NCBI GenBank assembly: GCA_963774195.1
Contig: CAVZDY010000001.1
Span: forward strand, 1,426,001 to 1,490,000
Length of the DNA stretch: 64,000 nt
Direction: 5' to 3'
Source: Roseiarcus sp963774195
Lineage (GTDB): Bacteria > Pseudomonadota > Alphaproteobacteria > Rhizobiales > Beijerinckiaceae
The notes beneath the pieces are model-generated. The model ran no database searches and was not told where the DNA came from. It worked only from the letters and a program-made list of their open reading frames with translations. Positions 27,424-37,147 of the stretch are shown here, piece by piece. Within the stretch, counting starts at the first letter, position 1. Each line of letters begins with the position of its first letter. The position numbers and the translations under genes were made by a program.

Positions 27424-30400
27424 TCAATCGCTCGGCGCGACGTGGCGTGGTTGGGCGCGCGCGAAGCGCTTGTGGCCCCATTCGCGCATGTGCTGGAAGA
27501 CGACGTAGAGCATCGGGATGAGGAAGACGCCGATGGAGCTCGCCGCCAGCATGCCGGCGAACACCGACGTGCCGATGTCGCGGCGGCTGATCTGCGCCGC
27601 TCCCTCAGCGACGACCAGCGGCGCAAGGCCGAAGATGAAGGCGAAGGACGTCATCATCACTGCGCGGAACCGCATGCGCGCGCCGAGCGTCGCCGCGTCG
27701 AGAATCGGCATGCCGGCTTCCCGCTGCTCCTTGGCGAATTCGACGATCAGAATGCCGTTCTTCGCGGCGAGCGCGATCAGCACGACGAGGCCGATCTGCG
27801 CGTACAGATCGAGCGCAAGGCCGGCGACCAGCACGCCCACATAGGCGCCGAGCACGCCGACGGTCACCGACAGCAGCACCGGGATCGGAATCATCCAGCT
27901 CTCGTAGAGCCCGACGAGGAAGAGATAGGCGAACACGACCGCCAGCGCGAGGATGGGCCCGGTCTGGCCGCTCGCCTCATGCTCCTGAAAGGCGGTGCCG
28001 GTCCATTCGAAGGCGTAGCCCTCCGGCAGCGTCCGGTCGGAGACGTCCTGCATCGCGGCGAGCGCCGAGCCCGAGGATTGGCCCGGAGCCGGGCTGCCGT
28101 TGATGGTGACCGAGCGGTAGTTGTTGTAGCGCGTGATGACCTGCGGCCCGGTCACGTAGCGAAGCTGGGCGATCGAGCTCATCGGCACCATCTCTCCCGC
28201 CCGGTTGCGCACATAGATGCGCCAAATGTCGGAAATGTCGCGCCGGTCGGCCGCTTCGCCCTCGATATTGACCTGCCAGGTGCGCCCGTAGAGGTTGAAG
28301 TTGTTGACGTAATAGCCGCCGAGGGTCGACTGCAGGGCAGTGAAGACGTCGTTGATGGTCAGGCCCAGCGCCTGCGCCTTGTCGCGGTCGATGTCGAGAT
28401 AGATCGACGGCGCGGTCGCGGTGAAGGTGGAGAAGACGCGCGCGAGCCGGGGGTCCTGATTGGCGGCGGCGATCGCGCCCTGCACGACGCCGCCGAGCTT
28501 CACGGGATCCTGGCCCTCCAGCGCTTCGAGCTGGTATTCGAACCCGCCGCTGGTGGAGAGGCCAATGATCGGCGGCAGATTGAATGGCACCACGAGGGCG
28601 CTGCGGATCTGCTGCGAACGCGCGAACATCGCGCGGATCAACGCCTGCGCTGAATTGGCCGCGCCAAGGCGGTCCGCGAACGGCTTCAGCTTGGCGACGA
28701 CGAAGGCCGCGTTCGGTTCGTTGGCGGCGTCGAGCAGGGAGAAGCCGATCACCGCGAAGGCGTCCTGCACCTGCGGCAAGCTGCGCAAGGTCTCTTCGAT
28801 CTTATGCACCGCATCGCTGGTGCGCGCGACCGACGCGCTGTCCGGCAGTTGAATGTTGAGGAAGAACGCGCCCTGATCCTCTTCCGGCAAGAATCCGGTC
28901 GGCGTGATGCGGGATAGACCATAGGAGCCGACGCCGAACGCCGCGACGAGCAGGATCGAAACGAACGAGATCCGCACCAGCCGGCGCACCGCTCCAGCAT
29001 AGCCGTCGCGCACGGCGTCGATGCCCCGCAGCACACCGCCCATCACGCCGCGGCGCGGTCCCTCGTGGCGCAGCACGAGGGCGCAGAGCGCCGGCGACAG
29101 GGTGAGGGCGTTGATCGCCGAGATCAACATCGCCGCGCTTATCGTGACGGCGAACTGACGGAACAAGGTTCCCGAAATGCCGGGAAGGAAGGCGACCGGG
29201 ACGAACACCGAGAGCAGAACCAGGGTGATGGCGATGATCGGGCCGGTGATCTGCCGCATCGCCTTGATCGTCGCCTCGGCGGGCGAGAGGCCCGGCTCCT
29301 CTTCCAGCACGCGCTCGACATTCTCGACGACGACGATCGCATCATCGACGACGATGCCGATCGCCAGCACCATGGCGAGCAGCGACACGGTATTGGCGGA
29401 ATAGCCCATCGCCAGCAGCACGGCGAAGGCGCCGATGAGGCTGACCGGCACCGCGACGGCGGGAACCAGCGTCGCGCGCGCATTGCCGAGAAAGAGGAAG
29501 ACGACGACGACGACCAGCACAAAAGCTTCCGCCAGCGTCTTGAGCACCTCATGGATCGTGTCGCTGACGAAGACGGTCGAATCGTAGACGGTGTGCGTCT
29601 TGAGGCTCGGCGGGAAGCGGGCGGCGAGCTTCGCCAAGGTCTGGTCGACCAGCGCCGCCGTCTGCACCGCATTCGCGTCGGGGGTCAGATAGAGCGCCAT
29701 GCCGACGGCGGACTGCCCGTTGAGGCGGGTGATGACGTCCGAATTCTGCGCGCCCATCTCGACGCGCGCGACGTCGCGCACGCGCACGACCGATCCGTCG
29801 CGATCCGCCCTGAGGACGATGCCGCCGAACTGCTCGGGGGTCGTCAGGCGCCCTTGCGTCTGAACGTTCATCTGGAACTGCTGATCGTTCGACACCGGGC
29901 GCGCGCCGATGCGCCCGACGGGCGCCTGCACGTTCTGCGCCTGGACGGCGTTGACGACGTCGGACGGCGAAAGATTGAGGCTCGTGAGCCGCTGCGTATC
30001 GAACCAGATGCGCATCGAATAGTTGAGCTTGCCGAACAGCAGCGCTTGCCCGACGCCGGGCACGCGCGAGAGTTCGTCGAGCACGTTGATCGTCGCGTAG
30101 CTGGTGATGAACACCGGGTCGAGCTGGCCGCCCTCGCTGTAGAGGGTCATGAAGCGCAGCACCGCGGTCGATCGCTTGACGACCGTGAGGCCCTGCAACT
30201 GCACTTCTTGCGGCAATTGCGCCAGCGCCGTCTGCACGCGGTTGTTGACGCCCACGGTGTCGATGTCGGGATCGGTTCCCGGCTCGAAGCTGACCGTCAG
30301 ATTGTAGCTGCCGTCGTCGCCGCTGGTCGACTTCATGTAGATCATCTTGTCGACGCCGACGATCTGCGCCTCGAGCGGCTGGGCGACCGAGGCTTCGACG

Positions 30401-30570
30401 ACCGCCGCCGACGCGCCGGGATAGTTGGCGGTCACCTGCACCCTGGGCGGCACGATGTTGGGAAATTGCGCGACCGGAATGCGCAGGATCGAGATCAGGC
30501 CCGCCAGGGTGATGACGATGGCGATGACGATGGCGAGTTGGGGCCGCCGGACGAAGAGTTCGGAGATCAT
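27424..30570 (-). CDS. RND multidrug efflux permease, HAE1 family
   Basis: Inner-membrane proton-driven exporter of the AcrB/MexB family, 1048 aa. N-terminal ELFVRRPQLAIVIAIVI, the proton-relay pair DD in IVVDDAIVVVENVER, and the later Lys in AAKNGILIVEFAKEQ are present. The porter segments include YPGASAAVVEASVAQPLE and TSGDDGSYNLTVSFEPGTD. It overlaps the adaptor gene by ATGA, so the two form one transcript. No outer-membrane factor lies beside it, so it probably uses a TolC-like protein encoded elsewhere or the OprM-like protein at 40080. Confidence 0.95.
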   Translation of the reverse strand: MISELFVRRPQLAIVIAIVITLAGLISILRIPVAQFPNIVPPRVQVTANYPGASAAVVEASVAQPLEAQIVGVDKMIYMKSTSGDDGSYNLTVSFEPGTDPDIDTVGVNNRVQTALAQLPQEVQLQGLTVVKRSTAVLRFMTLYSEGGQLDPVFITSYATINVLDELSRVPGVGQALLFGKLNYSMRIWFDTQRLTSLNLSPSDVVNAVQAQNVQAPVGRIGARPVSNDQQFQMNVQTQGRLTTPEQFGGIVLRADRDGSVVRVRDVARVEMGAQNSDVITRLNGQSAVGMALYLTPDANAVQTAALVDQTLAKLAARFPPSLKTHTVYDSTVFVSDTIHEVLKTLAEAFVLVVVVVFLFLGNARATLVPAVAVPVSLIGAFAVLLAMGYSANTVSLLAMVLAIGIVVDDAIVVVENVERVLEEEPGLSPAEATIKAMRQITGPIIAITLVLLSVFVPVAFLPGISGTLFRQFAVTISAAMLISAINALTLSPALCALVLRHEGPRRGVMGGVLRGIDAVRDGYAGAVRRLVRISFVSILLVAAFGVGSYGLSRITPTGFLPEEDQGAFFLNIQLPDSASVARTSDAVHKIEETLRSLPQVQDAFAVIGFSLLDAANEPNAAFVVAKLKPFADRLGAANSAQALIRAMFARSQQIRSALVVPFNLPPIIGLSTSGGFEYQLEALEGQDPVKLGGVVQGAIAAANQDPRLARVFSTFTATAPSIYLDIDRDKAQALGLTINDVFTALQSTLGGYYVNNFNLYGRTWQVNIEGEAADRRDISDIWRIYVRNRAGEMVPMSSIAQLRYVTGPQVITRYNNYRSVTINGSPAPGQSSGSALAAMQDVSDRTLPEGYAFEWTGTAFQEHEASGQTGPILALAVVFAYLFLVGLYESWMIPIPVLLSVTVGVLGAYVGVLVAGLALDLYAQIGLVVLIALAAKNGILIVEFAKEQREAGMPILDAATLGARMRFRAVMMTSFAFIFGLAPLVVAEGAAQISRRDIGTSVFAGMLAASSIGVFLIPMLYVVFQHMREWGHKRFARAQPRHVAPSD

Positions 30571-31748
30571 TTCGTCTCCGCTTGGCTCGCCGTCGGGCCG
30601 GGCTCCGCGGCGACCGGCTGCGGCGCGACGGGCTGGCCGGGCCGGACGCGCTGAATGCCCTCGACGACGACCTTCTCGCCCTCCTTGAGGCCGTTCGTCA
30701 CGACGGCGAGCTGCGGCGCGGGCGACGAATTAGCCAGCGTGACGCGGCGCTGCGCGGCTTTGTTGTCGTCGTCGACGACGAACACGTAGTCGCCCGCCTG
30801 ATCGGTGAGCACCGCCGCACGCGGGACGGCGAGGGCCATGACTGGCCGCGCATCCTCGACGATCGCGGTGATGAGCTCGCCGTCCACGAGCTGGCGCGCC
30901 GGCGTATCGTCAGAGCCTTTCGAAACGACCGGATTGGGAATGACTGCGCGCAATATGATCGTGTCGGTGCCGCCGGCGACGCTGTTGTCGAGAAAGTCGA
31001 GCTTGCCGGTTTGATTGTAGAGGCGTCCGTCCGGCAGGCGAACTTTGACGACGAGAGCGCTTATGCCGCCTTTCGCCACCGCTTCGTCGCGCAGCACCAT
31101 GGCGGCGCGCGTCGCGACCGGGAAGACGACATACATCGGGTCCTGGCTGACGATCGTCGTGAGCACGCCCGTGCCCGGGGTGACATAGTTGCCGGTCGTT
31201 ACGGCGGTGCGCCCGATCTTGCCGTCGATCGGAGCGCGAATGTCGGTGTAGCCGAGATTGATCTTGGATTGGGCGAGTTGCGCCTCGGCGGACATCCTCT
31301 GCGCCCTGATCGACAATCGATTGGCGAGCGCCGCGTCGTAGGTCGATTGTTGGCCGGCCGGCGTGTTGAGCAGCGCTTTGGCGCGCGCCAAAGTGAGCTC
31401 GGCGTTATCGAGTTGGGCCTGGTACTGGTCCACGATCGCCTGCTTGGCCTCGACGTCGGCCTGAAAGGGTTCTTGCTCGAGGCGGTAGAGCGGATCGCCC
31501 TTCTTGACCTCGGCGCCTTCCTTGAACGAGCGGGTCTCGAGGAAAGCGGCGACGCGAGCCACTAGAGTGACCCGGTCCGTCGCCATGATGCGCCCGATAT
31601 ATTCGCTCGACGGCGTGACGGGAGTGAGCGTCACCGGGGTGACGGTGACCGCCGGCGGCCCGGACTGACCCATCTGGGCGTGCGCGTCGAGCGTCGCGGC
31701 GAGGAGCGCGGCGGCATACAGCCATCGGCGGCAAGCTTCAGCCAGCAT
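30567..31748 (-). CDS. RND efflux periplasmic adaptor subunit
   Basis: Membrane-fusion protein that links the HAE1 permease to an outer-membrane channel, 393 aa. The N-terminal stretch LYAAALLAATLDAHAQ is a signal peptide without a clear lipobox. The first lipoyl half is VAAFLETRSFKEGAEVKKGD, a helical hairpin rich in A/Q/L follows, and the second half contains YTDIRAPIDGKIGRTAVT. The ATG at 31748 follows GGGAGGA. An ATG at 31817 would add an arginine-rich leader and is rejected. It is the promoter-proximal gene of the pair. Confidence 0.93.
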   Translation of the reverse strand: MLAEACRRWLYAAALLAATLDAHAQMGQSGPPAVTVTPVTLTPVTPSSEYIGRIMATDRVTLVARVAAFLETRSFKEGAEVKKGDPLYRLEQEPFQADVEAKQAIVDQYQAQLDNAELTLARAKALLNTPAGQQSTYDAALANRLSIRAQRMSAEAQLAQSKINLGYTDIRAPIDGKIGRTAVTTGNYVTPGTGVLTTIVSQDPMYVVFPVATRAAMVLRDEAVAKGGISALVVKVRLPDGRLYNQTGKLDFLDNSVAGGTDTIILRAVIPNPVVSKGSDDTPARQLVDGELITAIVEDARPVMALAVPRAAVLTDQAGDYVFVVDDDNKAAQRRVTLANSSPAPQLAVVTNGLKEGEKVVVEGIQRVRPGQPVAPQPVAAEPGPTASQAETK

Positions 31749-31859
31749 TTCCACACGTCCTCCCGTCGACGCCTGCGGAATTCTCGCAGCCAAGCCCCGC
31801 AACCTATGTGGAGTCAACGTTTGAAAACAGAGCGAAATGCCGGTTTTCCGGCTTTTTCG

Positions 31860-32918
31860 CTATGACGCCCGCTGGGCGCGCAGCAACATGCCGTATAGAT
31901 CGCGGGGATCGTCCGGATCGGCGACGAGATCGAGCTCGGTGAAGCGCTTGGTGGCCCCGAGCTGATCGCGCACATAGCGCAAGGCGGAAAAATCCTCGAT
32001 CGCGAAGCCGACGCTATCGAACAAAGTGATCTGGCCGCGGTCGCGCCGACCCGGCGCGAGGCCGGCGATGACGCGCCACAATTCGGTGACGGGATAATCG
32101 TCGTCGACCTGCTGAATCTCGCCCTCCACCCGCGTCTGCGGCGGGAATTCAACGAAGATGTCCGAGCGCAGCAAAATGTCGCGATGCAGCTCGGTCTTCC
32201 CAGGGCTATCGCCGCCGATCGCATTGATGTGCACGCCGGGCCCGACCATGTTGTCGGTCAGAATCGTGGCGTACTGCTTGTCGGCCGTCGCGGTGGTGAT
32301 GATCTCGGCGCCCAAGATGGCTTCCTGGCTCGATTGGCAGGCGACGACCGTCAGGCCGCTCGATGCGAGGTTGCGCGCCGCTTTGCGGGTCACCGCGGGA
32401 TCGATGTCGTAGAGCCGCATCGTGTCGATCCCGCAGACCGCCTTGAAGGCGAGCGCCTGAAACTCACATTGCGCCCCGTTGCCGATGATCGCCATCGTCC
32501 GGCTGCCTTGCGGCGCAAGCCGTTTGCCCGCCATCGCCGAAGTGGCGGCGGTGCGCAGCGCGGTCAGGAGGGTCATCTCCGACATGAGCACCGGATAGCC
32601 CGTCGCGACATCCGCCAGAACGCCGAAGGCGGTGACCGTCTGACGGCCCTCGCGCACGTTCTTAGGGTGGCCGTTGACGTATTTGAACGCATAAAGCACG
32701 CCGTCGCTCGTCGGCATCAGCTCGATTACGCCCTCGCGGGAATGGGTCGCGACCCGCGCCGATTTGTCGAACGCCTCCCAGCGATGGAAGTCTTCCTCGA
32801 TATACGCGGCGAGCTGGCGGAGCACCTGCTCGACGCCGATGTCGAGAACGATGCGCATCATATCATCGACGCTGACGAAGCGAACGAGGCTTAAGGGGCC
32901 GGGCGCGGCCGTGGACAT
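31860..32918 (-). CDS. ornithine cyclodeaminase family protein
   Basis: OCD/mu-crystallin family enzyme, 352 aa. Conserved features are YAFKYVNGHPKN (substrate loop with Lys), the GxGxxx nucleotide motif IIGNGAQCEFQALAF, and VHINAIGGDSPGKTEL with the catalytic-type Asp of this family. Members turn ornithine into proline with ammonia release or act on related amino or imino acids (ketimine reductase, alanine dehydrogenase). Substrate cannot be assigned. It diverges from a LysR gene whose promoter holds an AT-rich palindrome, so it is the probable target of that regulator. Confidence 0.9.
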   Translation of the reverse strand: MSTAAPGPLSLVRFVSVDDMMRIVLDIGVEQVLRQLAAYIEEDFHRWEAFDKSARVATHSREGVIELMPTSDGVLYAFKYVNGHPKNVREGRQTVTAFGVLADVATGYPVLMSEMTLLTALRTAATSAMAGKRLAPQGSRTMAIIGNGAQCEFQALAFKAVCGIDTMRLYDIDPAVTRKAARNLASSGLTVVACQSSQEAILGAEIITTATADKQYATILTDNMVGPGVHINAIGGDSPGKTELHRDILLRSDIFVEFPPQTRVEGEIQQVDDDYPVTELWRVIAGLAPGRRDRGQITLFDSVGFAIEDFSALRYVRDQLGATKRFTELDLVADPDDPRDLYGMLLRAQRAS

Positions 32919-33025
32919 CGGAATGTTCCCGGTTCGATCCGCAAAAGCAGGTGATCACTATGCCCTGCTCCGGTTCCCTTATCGAGCGCTATCTCGCGCG
33001 CGGCTTGCTCGTCCGCACAATTTAT

Positions 33026-33046
33026 TATATCTATCAATTTGATATA
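33026..33046. promoter_or_regulatory. AT-rich palindrome in the OCD/LysR divergent promoter
   Basis: TATATC, a 9-bp spacer and GATATA, with an inner TATCAATTTGATA palindrome at 33032-33044. It ends 13 bp before the LysR-type ATG and overlaps the only AT-rich stretch in the 141-bp gap. It fits a LysR-type operator (T-N11-A style) with autoregulation and control of the OCD gene. Confidence 0.6.
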
Positions 33047-33059
33047 CTAAGGTCCGCCA

Positions 33060-33983
33060 ATGCGTCGTTCTTTGCCACCGCTCAACGCTTTGCGCGCCTT
33101 CGAGGCCGCCGCACGCCACCTCAGTCTGACATTGGCCGCGGCGGAGCTAAACGTCACGCCGGCGGCGATCAGCCATCAGGTGCGGCTGCTCGAGGACCAC
33201 ATAGGCCTGCCTGTATTCGAGCGTAACGGGCGCGGCCTGGTGCTGACGGACGCTGGCGCAGCCGGACTGCGCGATCTGCGCGAGGGTTTTGCGCGATTGT
33301 CCGACGCGATGGATGCGATCGAATCGCTGGGCGAGGCGGGGACGCTTACGGTGAGCGTCGCGCCGTCCTTCGCCGCCAAGTGGCTGCTGCCGCGGCTCGG
33401 ATCGTTTGAGCGTCAGCATCCGGAGATCGACGTCCACGTCTCCGCCTCGGTGCATTTGGTGGATTTCGCCCGCGACCGGGTTGACGTTGCGGTTCGCTAC
33501 GGGCCGGGCGGATATCGTGATGTCATTTTCGAGAAGTTGCTGCCCGAAACCGTGATCCCGGTCTGCAGCCCGGACCTCATCAAGGGCCGCATGCCGCGAG
33601 CGGCGCGCGACCTTCTCGATCTGCCGCTCCTGCACGACGACAGTCCTGACAACGATCCCTCGTGCCCCAATTGGGATATGTGGCTGCGCGCCGCGGGCGT
33701 TGAAGGCGCGGACGCCGAGCGCGGACCGCGCTTCAATCAGGCGAGCCTCGTGATCGAAGCGGCCATTCTCGGGCGCGGCGTCGCGCTCGCCAAGTCGACC
33801 CTTGCGGCGGCCGATCTCAGGGCGGGCCGTCTGACGCGGCCGATCGAGACGGTGCGCCCGGTCGACTTCGCTTATTACTTCGTCGCGCCCCAGCCCAAGC
33901 TCAATTTGCCGAAGGTCGCCTATTTCCGGGACTGGCTGCGCCGGGAGGCCGGCGTCGAGGCCGAGGAACGCGCCGTCGCCTGA
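33060..33983 (+). CDS. LysR family transcriptional regulator, GcvA type
   Basis: LysR-type regulator of the GcvA subgroup, 307 aa. N-terminal helix-turn-helix: LPPLNALRAFEAAARHLSLT, then AAELNVTPAAISHQVRLLED and LPVFERNGRGLVLTDAG. The effector domain begins LTVSVAPSFAAKWLLPRLG near 95. Start decided by AAGG at 33049-33052. It is divergent from the OCD-family gene, the likely target. Its 3' end overlaps the convergent Cys-rich gene by 64 bp. Confidence 0.93.
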   Translation: MRRSLPPLNALRAFEAAARHLSLTLAAAELNVTPAAISHQVRLLEDHIGLPVFERNGRGLVLTDAGAAGLRDLREGFARLSDAMDAIESLGEAGTLTVSVAPSFAAKWLLPRLGSFERQHPEIDVHVSASVHLVDFARDRVDVAVRYGPGGYRDVIFEKLLPETVIPVCSPDLIKGRMPRAARDLLDLPLLHDDSPDNDPSCPNWDMWLRAAGVEGADAERGPRFNQASLVIEAAILGRGVALAKSTLAAADLRAGRLTRPIETVRPVDFAYYFVAPQPKLNLPKVAYFRDWLRREAGVEAEERAVA

Positions 33984-34219
33984 TGGTCCCGGCAGGACGA
34001 GCGCGGGCCGACGAAACGGTCGTGCAGCAGGCAGAGGCCGTCGTCGGCCCTCACAGAGGCCGAGCCGGAACTGAGGCTGGCGAAACCGGGAATCGCCTCT
34101 TCCAGGTAAGCCGGATCGTTCTCAAAGTGCCGGCACGATCCGCACTGCGGCGGCGAGGGCTGCAGCGGGCTCTCGGGGGTTGGCCGGAGCCGCCGCAGCA
34201 GACGCTTCCAATCGATCAT
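33920..34219 (-). CDS. small Cys-motif protein, unknown function
   Basis: A 99-aa protein with C26-x2-C29 (QCGSCRHFEND), then C63 (DDGLCLLHDRF) and C76 (SSCRDH). The spacing suggests a small metal (zinc) site. The middle PAYLEEAIPGFASLSSGSAS part resembles proteins seen in other Hyphomicrobiales that I cannot name. The ATG at 34219 lies 4 nt beyond the stop of the YeiH-type gene, so it is probably in its operon. The last 21 codons overlap the 3' end of the convergent LysR gene. A membrane-bound or regulatory role is not indicated. Confidence 0.62.
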   Translation of the reverse strand: MIDWKRLLRRLRPTPESPLQPSPPQCGSCRHFENDPAYLEEAIPGFASLSSGSASVRADDGLCLLHDRFVGPRSSCRDHQATARSSASTPASRRSQSRK

Positions 34220-34223
34220 TCCG

Positions 34224-35618
34224 TCACCGCGCCAGATGGCTCCAGTACGAGGCGAAAACGGCGACGGAGAGGACAAATCCGAGCAGCACGTTGACGACGA
34301 CGCCTGCGGTGAACGCCGCGAAGGGCTTGGGGCCGGCGCTGGCGAGATCCTTGACGCGGGTCGTCAGCCCGATGCTGAGGAAGCAGAAGATGAAGGCCCA
34401 GGTCCTGAGATCCTTGATCGGCCCGACCAGCGTCGGATTGACCGCCTTGTTGAAATCCGCCAGCGCGTAGCCGCGCGCGGCAAATGTGACGATCAGCGAG
34501 GTGACGAGGAAACCGATAACGAATTTCGGGAAGCGGCGCCAGATCTCGCCGGCGTCCGGCTTGCGGCCGGTCGTCGCGGGCTCCCATTGCGTCGTCGACA
34601 CGATGGCGAGGGCGAGCGCCCAGACGCCGATCCAGACATCGCGTCCGACGACCTTCATCAGCGTGAAGGCCCAGACCGCTTGATCCGCCGTGCCCTCGAC
34701 GCCGCCTTGGCCGGCGTAGCCGCCGTAAGCCTGAGCCGCCGCGAAGCCGGCCGCGTCGGCGAATTCCGACGTGCCGATCCAGGCGCCGGCGACGCCGGTC
34801 GGCAGATGCAGCCCATGCGCGACGAGCGGCAGGAGGAAGATCATCACGATCGCCCAGAAGATCACGACGGTGATCGCGATCGGCGCGTCCTGCTTCTTGG
34901 CGCCGACGGCGCCGGCGATGGCGATCGTCGCCGAGACGCCGCAGACCGAGCCGCCCGCGCCGAGCGTGGCGGCGAGTTCTCGCCCGAGACCCAATTTGCG
35001 CGCGACGAAATAGATGACGAAGAAGGTCGCGAGCGAGACGATCGAGGCCTGGAGGATCGCAACCGGCCCCGCCCACAGGATGAGCGAGAAGGGCAGCGTG
35101 GCGCCGAGCAGCACGATCCCCGTCTTCACGTAGAATTCGACCCGGAAGCCGGCGTCCATCCGCCGGGGCAGCCCGACGAGATTGGAGATGAGAAGGCCAA
35201 GCAGCAGCGCGACCAGCGGCGGCTCGAGGTTGTAGGTGGCCGCCTGCGTCCATTGGCCGAGGGCGAAGATGGCGACCGAGACAACATAGACAAAGACGAA
35301 AGACGTCGCGAAATCGCGCACTCGATGGCCAAGCGCGCCGAGCGCCAGACTGAAGAGGGCGAGCCAGGCGACGAACTGCGCGAGGTAGCGCGGCGCGTTC
35401 GCCGCAAAATGTCCGCCGAGCTGGGAGAAGCTCGACCATTTATCCGGCGTCACCGCGATCCATTTGAGGCTGAGGCCGTTCGCGAATAAGACGTAGGCGA
35501 GTCCGACGACGCCGAGTCCGAGCCAGATCGCCCACCAGTCCTCCTTGGTCCAGAGGTCGCGCCATTGCGAGGAGAGAGCCGGCGGAGTTGCTTTCGATGC
35601 GAGTGGCGTTACGCTCAT
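34224..35618 (-). CDS. YeiH family putative sulfate exporter
   Basis: Polytopic inner-membrane protein of the YeiH/UPF0324 family, 464 aa with about 11 hydrophobic segments. Family motifs include YNLEPPLVALLLGLLISN, EFYVKTGIVLLGATLPFSLI, GAGGSVCGVSATIAIAG and AFIFCFLSIGLTTRVKDL. Members are annotated as sulfate or sulfonate exporters, with little direct proof. The start at 35618 (MSVTPLASKATPP) is taken over an upstream ATG at 35669. It is divergent from the FAD protein and continues into the small Cys-motif gene. Confidence 0.85.
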   Translation of the reverse strand: MSVTPLASKATPPALSSQWRDLWTKEDWWAIWLGLGVVGLAYVLFANGLSLKWIAVTPDKWSSFSQLGGHFAANAPRYLAQFVAWLALFSLALGALGHRVRDFATSFVFVYVVSVAIFALGQWTQAATYNLEPPLVALLLGLLISNLVGLPRRMDAGFRVEFYVKTGIVLLGATLPFSLILWAGPVAILQASIVSLATFFVIYFVARKLGLGRELAATLGAGGSVCGVSATIAIAGAVGAKKQDAPIAITVVIFWAIVMIFLLPLVAHGLHLPTGVAGAWIGTSEFADAAGFAAAQAYGGYAGQGGVEGTADQAVWAFTLMKVVGRDVWIGVWALALAIVSTTQWEPATTGRKPDAGEIWRRFPKFVIGFLVTSLIVTFAARGYALADFNKAVNPTLVGPIKDLRTWAFIFCFLSIGLTTRVKDLASAGPKPFAAFTAGVVVNVLLGFVLSVAVFASYWSHLAR

Positions 35619-35731
35619 GTCGTCAGGTCTCTTGTCGTGTCGGAGCCCCTTCCGACGTATTTGTAACAATATCTATTGTTTTTGTAGTTTATCAAGACGT
35701 GATTCCCCTTCGATTCGGGAGATCGGAGCCT

Positions 35732-37147
35732 ATGCCGCAATCATTACGCCATCGCATCGCCATCGTTGGGGCAGGGGCCAGCGGCGCTCTCATGACCGCC
35801 CATCTGCTGCGCTGCGGGGTCAAGGAATCTCAGATCGCGCTCGTCGAGCGCAGCGCCGACATCGGCCGCGGCCTTGCCTACGCCACTCAGAATCCGAGCC
35901 ATCTGCTGAATGTGCGCGCCGCCAATATGAGCGCCTTCGCCGACGATCACGGCCATTTCGCCCGCTGGCTGGCGAGCCAGCCGGATGCGCCGCGGGTCGA
36001 CGGCGATCCCGAGTTCCGCTTCGTCTCGCGCGGCGCCTATGGGCGCTATCTCGAAAGCCTCGTGCGGGAGCGTCTCGGCGAGGGCAGTCTCACGCTGCTG
36101 CGCGACGAGGCGCTTGCGGCGCGGGTGACGCCTGACGGCGTCGAGATCGCGCTTGCCTCGGGGGCCCCGCTGCAAGCCGACCTCGCCATTCTCGCCTGTG
36201 GCCATGAGAGCGTGGTGGACGACGACCCGCTGTTCGTCAGCCCCTGGGCGGAGCCGGTCGGCGGCGGCGCGCCGCTCGACGCGACGCTGCTCATCCTCGG
36301 CACCGGCCTGACGATGGTCGACACGGCGCTGGCGCTCGACCAGCGCGGCCATCGCGGTCGGATCGTCGCGGTTTCGCGCCGCGGGCTGACGCCGCACGGC
36401 CATCGCAACGTGACTCCGTTGGCGATCGACACCGACACGGCGCCGTTCGGGGGCGATCTGGCGACGCTGCTGCACTGGCTCAGGCGCCTTGTGCGCGATC
36501 AGGCGGCGGCGGGCGGGGATTGGCGCAGCGTCGTCGACGGCCTGAGGCCGCACACTCAGGCGATCTGGCGCAGCATGTCGCTCAAGCGCCAAGGGCGGTT
36601 TCTTCAGCACGCGCGCCCCTGGTGGGACATCCACCGCCATCGCATGGCGCCGGAAGTCGCGGCGCGCTTCGCGGCGATGGTCGAAGAGGGAAGGCTCGAG
36701 ATTGTCGCCGGCCGTCTCCTCGAGGCGCGGCCCGCCGGCGACGGGGCCGAAGTCGTGCTGCGGCGCCGCGGCGGGCGCGCCGAGGAGACGCTCTCGGTCG
36801 CGCGCATCATTTCCTGCAAGGGCGTGACGAGCAGCCCCGAGCGCAACGCCAATCCGGTGGTTCGCTCGTTGTTCGCGGCCGGCCTCGCACGGACGGATCC
36901 GCTTGGCATCGGGATCGAGGTGGCGCCGGATTGCGCGATCGTCGATTGCGACGGGCGCCCATCGGAACGTCTGTTCGCGATCGGCCCGATGAGCCAGGCT
37001 GCGTTCTGGGAGATCACCGCGGTCCCCGACATCCGCCTTCAGACCGCGGCGCTCGCGGCTCGGCTATCGCAGCGGGAGGCGTCGGTTCAGTCGCCGCGGG
37101 AGGCGAGAAGCGCGAGCGTGCGCTCGTCCATTCGCCCCCCGCAGTAG
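35732..37147 (+). CDS. FAD/NAD(P)-binding protein (YdhS-like)
   Basis: Flavoprotein-like enzyme, 471 aa. The N-terminal dinucleotide motif is IAIVGAGASGALMTAHLL, followed by LLNVRAANMSAFADDHGHFARWL, typical of the YdhS/HcaD-like FAD-NAD(P)-binding family. A second nucleotide motif ILGTGLTMVDTALAL lies near 189. No substrate is known. The ATG at 35732 follows GGGAGATCGGAG. Its 3' end overlaps the convergent DUF1810 gene by 61 bp, so the last 20 residues (beginning near QSPREARSA) are encoded in shared sequence. Confidence 0.87.
   Translation: MPQSLRHRIAIVGAGASGALMTAHLLRCGVKESQIALVERSADIGRGLAYATQNPSHLLNVRAANMSAFADDHGHFARWLASQPDAPRVDGDPEFRFVSRGAYGRYLESLVRERLGEGSLTLLRDEALAARVTPDGVEIALASGAPLQADLAILACGHESVVDDDPLFVSPWAEPVGGGAPLDATLLILGTGLTMVDTALALDQRGHRGRIVAVSRRGLTPHGHRNVTPLAIDTDTAPFGGDLATLLHWLRRLVRDQAAAGGDWRSVVDGLRPHTQAIWRSMSLKRQGRFLQHARPWWDIHRHRMAPEVAARFAAMVEEGRLEIVAGRLLEARPAGDGAEVVLRRRGGRAEETLSVARIISCKGVTSSPERNANPVVRSLFAAGLARTDPLGIGIEVAPDCAIVDCDGRPSERLFAIGPMSQAAFWEITAVPDIRLQTAALAARLSQREASVQSPREARSASVRSSIRPPQ

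Noticed and set aside
29065..30654. 529-residue open frame on the plus strand
   Set aside because: Shadow of the HAE1 permease; arginine/histidine/aspartate-rich with no pattern.
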